This document shows, piece by piece, positions 55,687-58,665 of a DNA stretch of 58,665 nt. How positions within the stretch are numbered: the first letter of the stretch is position 1; each line of letters opens with the position of its first letter. A program made the translations under genes and the position numbers. Below the pieces are notes generated by a model. The model saw only the letters and a program-made list of their open reading frames with translations, was not told where the DNA came from and did not search any database. The DNA is from Prauserella aidingensis (lineage in GTDB: Bacteria; Actinomycetota; Actinomycetes; Mycobacteriales; Pseudonocardiaceae), in contig NZ_JAMTCN010000030.1 in NCBI RefSeq assembly GCF_024171865.1, forward strand, positions 1-58,665. Reading direction: 5' to 3'.

Positions 55687-55816
55687 TACTGTCGAAGTCC
55701 TCTCAACGTTCTTCAATGCCGCGGACGGCTGGAAGGAAACTGTTGGGAGACCAGGGGCCGAGTCCGTGGCCGCGGGCTCGGCCCCGCTCCCGAAAACCGT
55801 TGACATACCTCAGAAA

Positions 55817-55945
55817 TCACGACCGGCGCGCATCCACCTCACCCCCAAACCCGCGCTCAGGGGCCGGAGCGCCGCACTTGCAGCACAGCCACGTGCCCAC
55901 GATCCACACGAAGTAATGCCCATCGCCGGCAGCCGGATCGCACAT
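55817..55945 (-). CDS. 42-residue Cys-rich small protein
   Basis: ATG 55945 overlaps the stop of the upstream gene (ATGA). The peptide starts MCDPAAGDGHYFVWIVGTWL, then has CCKCGAPAPE, with a zinc-knuckle-like Cys pair (CxxC), and ends DARRS. The start codon overlap and compact size suggest real translation. Small zinc-ribbon peptides are common in such elements; the role is unknown. Confidence 0.55.
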   Translation of the reverse strand: MCDPAAGDGHYFVWIVGTWLCCKCGAPAPERGFGGEVDARRS

Positions 55946-56418
55946 CAGGCCGCCTCCGCCTGCGACGCCGACGACTCGCCCGAACGCCGGCCCGCCGACT
56001 TACCCGCCGACGACCCACCCGGCGACGACTGCGCCGCAGCGAACCCCGTCGCGAAATACATCCAGCCCAGCCGCTTGAACTTGTCCTGACCCGTCACCAC
56101 CGGCGAGACCTGCAGCCCCTCAAGGACCACCGGACGCATGCCGCAGCCCGGCATGAACTCCTCCGTCGTCGGAACCGGCTGCACGTCCGACAGGAAGATC
56201 ACCTTGATCGACGCCTCGGCCTCTTTCGCGTAACCCGGATCCGAGAACACTGCCTTCCAACGGCGCAGCCCAGTCGCCTCGTCCACCTTCTGCCGCGGCG
56301 GCGCGTTGCGGTTCTCCTGAAACTCGTTATCCGGTTCCACCTGACCGTTCAGCACCAAACCCGCCGGAAACGCCTGCTCAAACGGCACCTCGAACCGGTG
56401 CCCACGCTCCATACCCAT
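55945..56418 (-). CDS. AICE conserved hypothetical protein
   Basis: A 157-residue protein beginning MGMERGHRFEVPFEQAFPAG, with VLNGQVEPDNEF, a middle region GLRRWKAVFSDPGYAKEAEASIKVIFLSD and a C-terminal tail AAQSSPGGSSAGKSAGRR. Probably the first gene of the minus-strand transfer/replication operon, transcribed from the promoter region that carries the GntR operators. GGGAG lies 9 nt upstream of ATG 56418. I do not recognise the family. Confidence 0.7.
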   Translation of the reverse strand: MGMERGHRFEVPFEQAFPAGLVLNGQVEPDNEFQENRNAPPRQKVDEATGLRRWKAVFSDPGYAKEAEASIKVIFLSDVQPVPTTEEFMPGCGMRPVVLEGLQVSPVVTGQDKFKRLGWMYFATGFAAAQSSPGGSSAGKSAGRRSGESSASQAEAA

Positions 56419-56450
56419 CAGACTTGAACTCCCAATCCAGTGTTTGCGTG

Positions 56451-56526
56451 TTTGTAGGTTTGCCCGCAAACCTACAAATAGGCTAACCACGGGTCCGCGA
56501 TGGATGCAAGGGGTTTGCGCGCAAAC
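56451..56526. promoter_or_regulatory. Two palindromic operators between divergent AICE operons
   Basis: Operator 1: perfect 28-bp palindrome (56451-56478), arms TTTGTAGGTTTGC / GCAAACCTACAAA with center CC. Operator 2: GTTTGCGCGCAAAC (56513-56526). A further half-site GTTTGCG lies at 56442-56448. All share GTTTGC. Operator 2 lies 15 bp before the GntR ATG. Together they can control both the minus-strand operon and the GntR/glycosyltransferase operon. Confidence 0.8.
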
Positions 56527-56541
56527 TGCTAAAGTTGGCTT

Positions 56542-57366
56542 ATGAAACCTCAGAAGACCCCAGCTCGGAGCCCGATTGCGGTGCGCATCGCCGACGATCT
56601 GCGCATCCAGATCGAGTCTGGCCAGCGTCAGCCGGGCGACGCCCTGCCCACGCTGCACCAGCTGGCCGAGCAGTGGGCATGTTCCACCACCAGTGCCCGC
56701 ACCGCGATCGACCTGCTCAAAAAGCAAGGCCTGATCACCGGCGGCAGGGGCAAGGCGCCGGTCGTTCGGATCCCGCCGCGCCAGGTGGTCCGCACATCGA
56801 AGCGGCACCAAGAAGAGAAGGACGTCGTCCTGCAGACCGAGGAGATCCGCAGTCGACGCGGTCTCGCCGAGGACGACATGGACGTAGAGCTCGACGAGCT
56901 CGAGTTCACGGCCGACTACCAGACGGTGCCCGCAGGCGAGAAGCTCGCCGAAGCGTTCGACATCGACCCGTCCGACGAGCTGCTACAGCGCATCTACGAG
57001 CACTCCGACCCGCGAACCGAACGGCTCGAAGCGTGGTCGATCTCGTGGATCCCGATGAAACTCATCGAATCGAACCCGGCCATCGCCGACCCCGCGAACG
57101 CGGCGTGGCCGGGCGGCACGCTGCACCAGCTCTACACAGTGGGGATCGAGGTCATCGAGGTCATCGACGACGTCACCGCGTCGATGCCGTCGACCGTGGA
57201 CGTCGAACGTTGGCATCTACCCGACGGCGTGCCCATGATCTGGTGCCGGCGCACGTCGGTCGACACCGAAGGCCGCGTGGTCGAGGTGACCGATGCCCAG
57301 TACCCGGCCGACCGCACCGTCCTCAACTTCCACACACCACTCAAGCCCTGGAGCAGCGAAAAGTGA
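56542..57366 (+). CDS. GntR-family (KorSA-like) repressor of the element
   Basis: A 274-residue regulator. N-terminal GntR HTH (about residues 10-75: VRIADDLRIQIESGQRQPGDALPTLHQLAEQW..TTSARTAIDLLKKQG), then a UTRA-like effector domain (about 90-270, with VPAGEKLAEAFDI and ERWHLPDGVPMIWCRR). In pSAM2, KorSA of this family represses pra and so keeps the element integrated. Placement between divergent operons with matching palindromes supports the same role. The stop overlaps the next start (GTGA). Confidence 0.9.
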   Translation: MKPQKTPARSPIAVRIADDLRIQIESGQRQPGDALPTLHQLAEQWACSTTSARTAIDLLKKQGLITGGRGKAPVVRIPPRQVVRTSKRHQEEKDVVLQTEEIRSRRGLAEDDMDVELDELEFTADYQTVPAGEKLAEAFDIDPSDELLQRIYEHSDPRTERLEAWSISWIPMKLIESNPAIADPANAAWPGGTLHQLYTVGIEVIEVIDDVTASMPSTVDVERWHLPDGVPMIWCRRTSVDTEGRVVEVTDAQYPADRTVLNFHTPLKPWSSEK

Positions 57367-58196
57367 CACGTCGAGTCTCGATCATCACCGCCGCTTACGG
57401 CCCGAAAGCCGACTACCTCGACGAGGCCATGCGCAGCGTGCTCGCCCAGGACATGCCCGAAGGCTGGGAGTTCGAGTGGCTGATTCAGGAAGACGGCACC
57501 GATCCCCAGCTCGCCGACAAGTTCGCCGACCTGCCCAACGTTCACTACGCCGCGAACGAGGCACAGGCCGGCGCAGCCGTCAGCCGTAACTTCGCCCTCG
57601 CACGCGCGACCGGCGAGCTGGTGCAGGTACTCGACCACGACGACGTACTTCTCCCGCACGCACTACGCACCCTGATCCCGCACTTCGAAGACCCGCAGGT
57701 CGGATGGGCCTGCGGACAGGCCGACGACCTGCTCTCCGACGGCACGCGCACGAGCTACGAATCCGCGATGCCGTTCGGCACCATCGATGCCGGCGCCGTC
57801 AACTCATGGGCCATCGACCACGAAGCCAACTGGCCCGTGCACTGCGCCGCACTCATGATGCGCACCGACCTCATACGCGCCGCCGGCGGCTGGGCAGCCT
57901 CACCCATCGACGAAGACATCATCATGTTCTCCGCCCTGTCCGAACTCTCGGCCGGCTACAACGACGAGGCCGTCACCTGGCTGTATCGCATCCACGACCA
58001 GCAGACACACAAGACCGACACGTCCAGGCTGCACAGCCAGACCGGCCGACAGATCGCACTGCAGCGCATCCAGGCCCTATCCCGCGTCGGCCTGAACCTC
58101 AACGGCCAGCCAGTACCCACACGGCAATTCGAGGCCAGCGTCGGCGAAGCGGTCAAGTACAACGTCGCTCCAGGCGCTACCTGGTGGAATTCGTAA
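57363..58196 (+). CDS. Family 2 glycosyltransferase
   Basis: A 277-residue GT-A fold transferase. N-terminal nucleotide-sugar motif VSIITAAYGPKADYLDEAMRSVLAQ, DGTDPQLADKF, and the DxD-type metal site VLDHDDVLLPHAL (about residues 90-100); then AGGWAASPIDEDIIMFSAL. No membrane helix. GTG 57363 overlaps the GntR stop, so it is translated with the repressor. It is cargo of the element; the sugar and acceptor are unknown. Confidence 0.88.
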   Translation: MTRRVSIITAAYGPKADYLDEAMRSVLAQDMPEGWEFEWLIQEDGTDPQLADKFADLPNVHYAANEAQAGAAVSRNFALARATGELVQVLDHDDVLLPHALRTLIPHFEDPQVGWACGQADDLLSDGTRTSYESAMPFGTIDAGAVNSWAIDHEANWPVHCAALMMRTDLIRAAGGWAASPIDEDIIMFSALSELSAGYNDEAVTWLYRIHDQQTHKTDTSRLHSQTGRQIALQRIQALSRVGLNLNGQPVPTRQFEASVGEAVKYNVAPGATWWNS

Positions 58197-58409
58197 CGCC
58201 ACGACCTACCGGACTTATAATGCGCAGCGAGAAGCGACGTCATTTGGCACGATTATGAGACCTCGCCAAGATGAGCTTGAAGCTAATGGGTCTGTTTGCA
58301 CCTTGACATATAACCTTGGAATAAGGCCATTAACAATGAGGTTTTCTCGGTAAGTTGATCTTTGCTGGCTGTCGTCGACCGGCTGGGGTCAAGCCTGGCT
58401 GTGGATAGG
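58197..58409. other. AT-richer gene-free stretch
   Basis: About 210 bp visibly richer in A/T than the rest of the window (for example TTGACATATAACCTTGGAAT at 58304). I find no supported ORF, no RNA and no clear repeat. It may be a remnant of foreign DNA between the glycosyltransferase gene and the IS. Confidence 0.4.
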
Positions 58410-58470
58410 CGTAGAGCCCCTGGTAGGACTGGATTTGCGAAGATCAAGTCCGAGAACCAGAGGCTCTACG
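58410..58470 (+). promoter_or_regulatory. Hairpin overlapping the transposase start
   Basis: Arms CGTAGAGCC (58410-58418) and GGCTCTACG (58462-58470), with CTGGT/ACCAG and GGACT/AGTCC continuing the stem with small bulges. The last base G58470 is the first base of the transposase GTG. A readthrough transcript would fold this and hide the translation start. Confidence 0.75.
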
Positions 58471-58665
58471 TGATTACTTATCGTGCCACGCTCGATGTGC
58501 CGCGCGCACTTGCCCAGTACCTGGCCCGGTTGTTGCTGCTCGAACGGGGTGAACGGGGCACACGTCGAGGCCGGCGGGCGCTGGGCGTGTTCAGCCAGGC
58601 GGTTCTGGTGCTGCGCTGGTTTCGTGAGTCCACACAGGTCGCGCGCCTGGCACGAGACAATGGCG
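58470..58665 (+). CDS. IS5-family (IS112-like) transposase, 5' part only
   Basis: Starts with GTG: VITYRATLDVPRALAQYLAR, then LLLLERGERGTRRGRRALG, then SQAVLVLRWFRESTQVARL. This is the N-terminus of IS112/IS1647-type transposases of the IS5 family (HTH Tnp). The window ends after 65 codons, so the catalytic DDE domain is not seen. Intact up to that point, no frameshift. Confidence 0.85.
   Translation, partial: MITYRATLDVPRALAQYLARLLLLERGERGTRRGRRALGVFSQAVLVLRWFRESTQVARLARDNG

Larger units (their letters stand above)
50560..58665. mobile_element. AICE-type integrative element (pSAM2-like), right end not in window
   Basis: From the 3' end of tRNA-Gly to the window end, in order: integrase, Xis, rolling-circle Rep, FtsK-like TraB, three small genes, then a divergent GntR repressor with a coupled glycosyltransferase. 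This gene set and order match pSAM2-type actinomycete integrative and conjugative elements. The second copy of the attachment core is not found in the window, so the right end is beyond 58665 or obscured by the IS insertion. Confidence 0.85.

Noticed and set aside
50575-58665. A direct repeat of the tRNA 3' end as the right attachment site
   Set aside because: I searched by eye for CGGGTTCGATTCCCGT and did not find a second copy in the window.

Overview
The window is a chromosomal segment of a high-GC actinobacterium, most likely a member of the Pseudonocardiaceae. The evidence is very GC-rich coding with strong codon bias, an ESX-associated PPE/EspG/DUF3558 cluster, a dnaK-grpE-dnaJ-hspR operon with HspR-type (HAIR) sites, an EtfD-type membrane iron-sulfur protein, and gene neighbourhoods (RNA methyltransferase, pyrE, a membrane-anchored protein, clpB, type II flavohemoglobin) that resemble the Rv0380c-Rv0385 region of Mycobacterium tuberculosis. 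No genus can be fixed from the sequence alone.

Layout. 1-3.4 kb: a four-gene ESX secretion-associated operon. 3.5-11 kb: nagA with a DasR-type operator, a leaderless membrane protein, a GlcD-type oxidase, a MarR regulator, a YceI protein, a DedA protein and an ABC-F ATPase with an attenuator-like leader. 11.1-11.2 kb: a tight DnaA-box cluster far from any dnaA/dnaN. 11.3-18.1 kb: P-loop kinase, LacI regulator, molybdopterin oxidoreductase, ArsR regulator, OsmC, SPOUT methyltransferase, DUF2784. 18.3-25 kb: Tat-exported amine oxidase, pyrE, SDR, membrane protein, clpB. 25.3-31.6 kb: two tandem AGCS sodium:alanine symporters, type II flavohemoglobin, dienelactone hydrolase. 31.8-36.2 kb: hspR-dnaJ-grpE-dnaK on the minus strand. 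36.4-50.4 kb: DUF4097 protein, PEBP protein, TetR/SMR pair, etfD, DUF742 protein, phytase-like esterase, TetR/AidB-like pair, CAP protein, dcd, and a DUF2236 oxygenase.

From the tRNA-Gly(CCC) at 50.5 kb to the window end lies an actinomycete integrative and conjugative element (AICE): integrase and Xis, rolling-circle Rep, FtsK-like TraB, small accessory genes, then a divergent GntR (KorSA-like) repressor coupled to a family 2 glycosyltransferase. It is followed by an AT-richer stretch and the 5' end of an IS5-family transposase whose start codon sits at the base of a hairpin. The far end of the element is outside the window.

The most unusual feature is a family of tandem arrays of a 21-bp unit (sense motif GTGTTGCG) at six places, about 37 units in all. 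Every array begins just after the stop codon of a gene and reads in the same direction as that gene. Several arrays are capped by a variant unit, GTGTCCTGCAC. The period is exactly two helical turns, which suggests a phased protein-binding array or a 3'-UTR element. A second repeat, an imperfect 51-53 bp hairpin, occurs twice (25.1 and 37.3 kb).

Stress regulation recurs: HspR sites upstream of dnaK (two) and clpB (one), and self-regulation dyads at MarR, LacI, TetR and GntR genes. Many genes appear to be leaderless, with a TANNNT -10 box 6-8 nt from the start codon.
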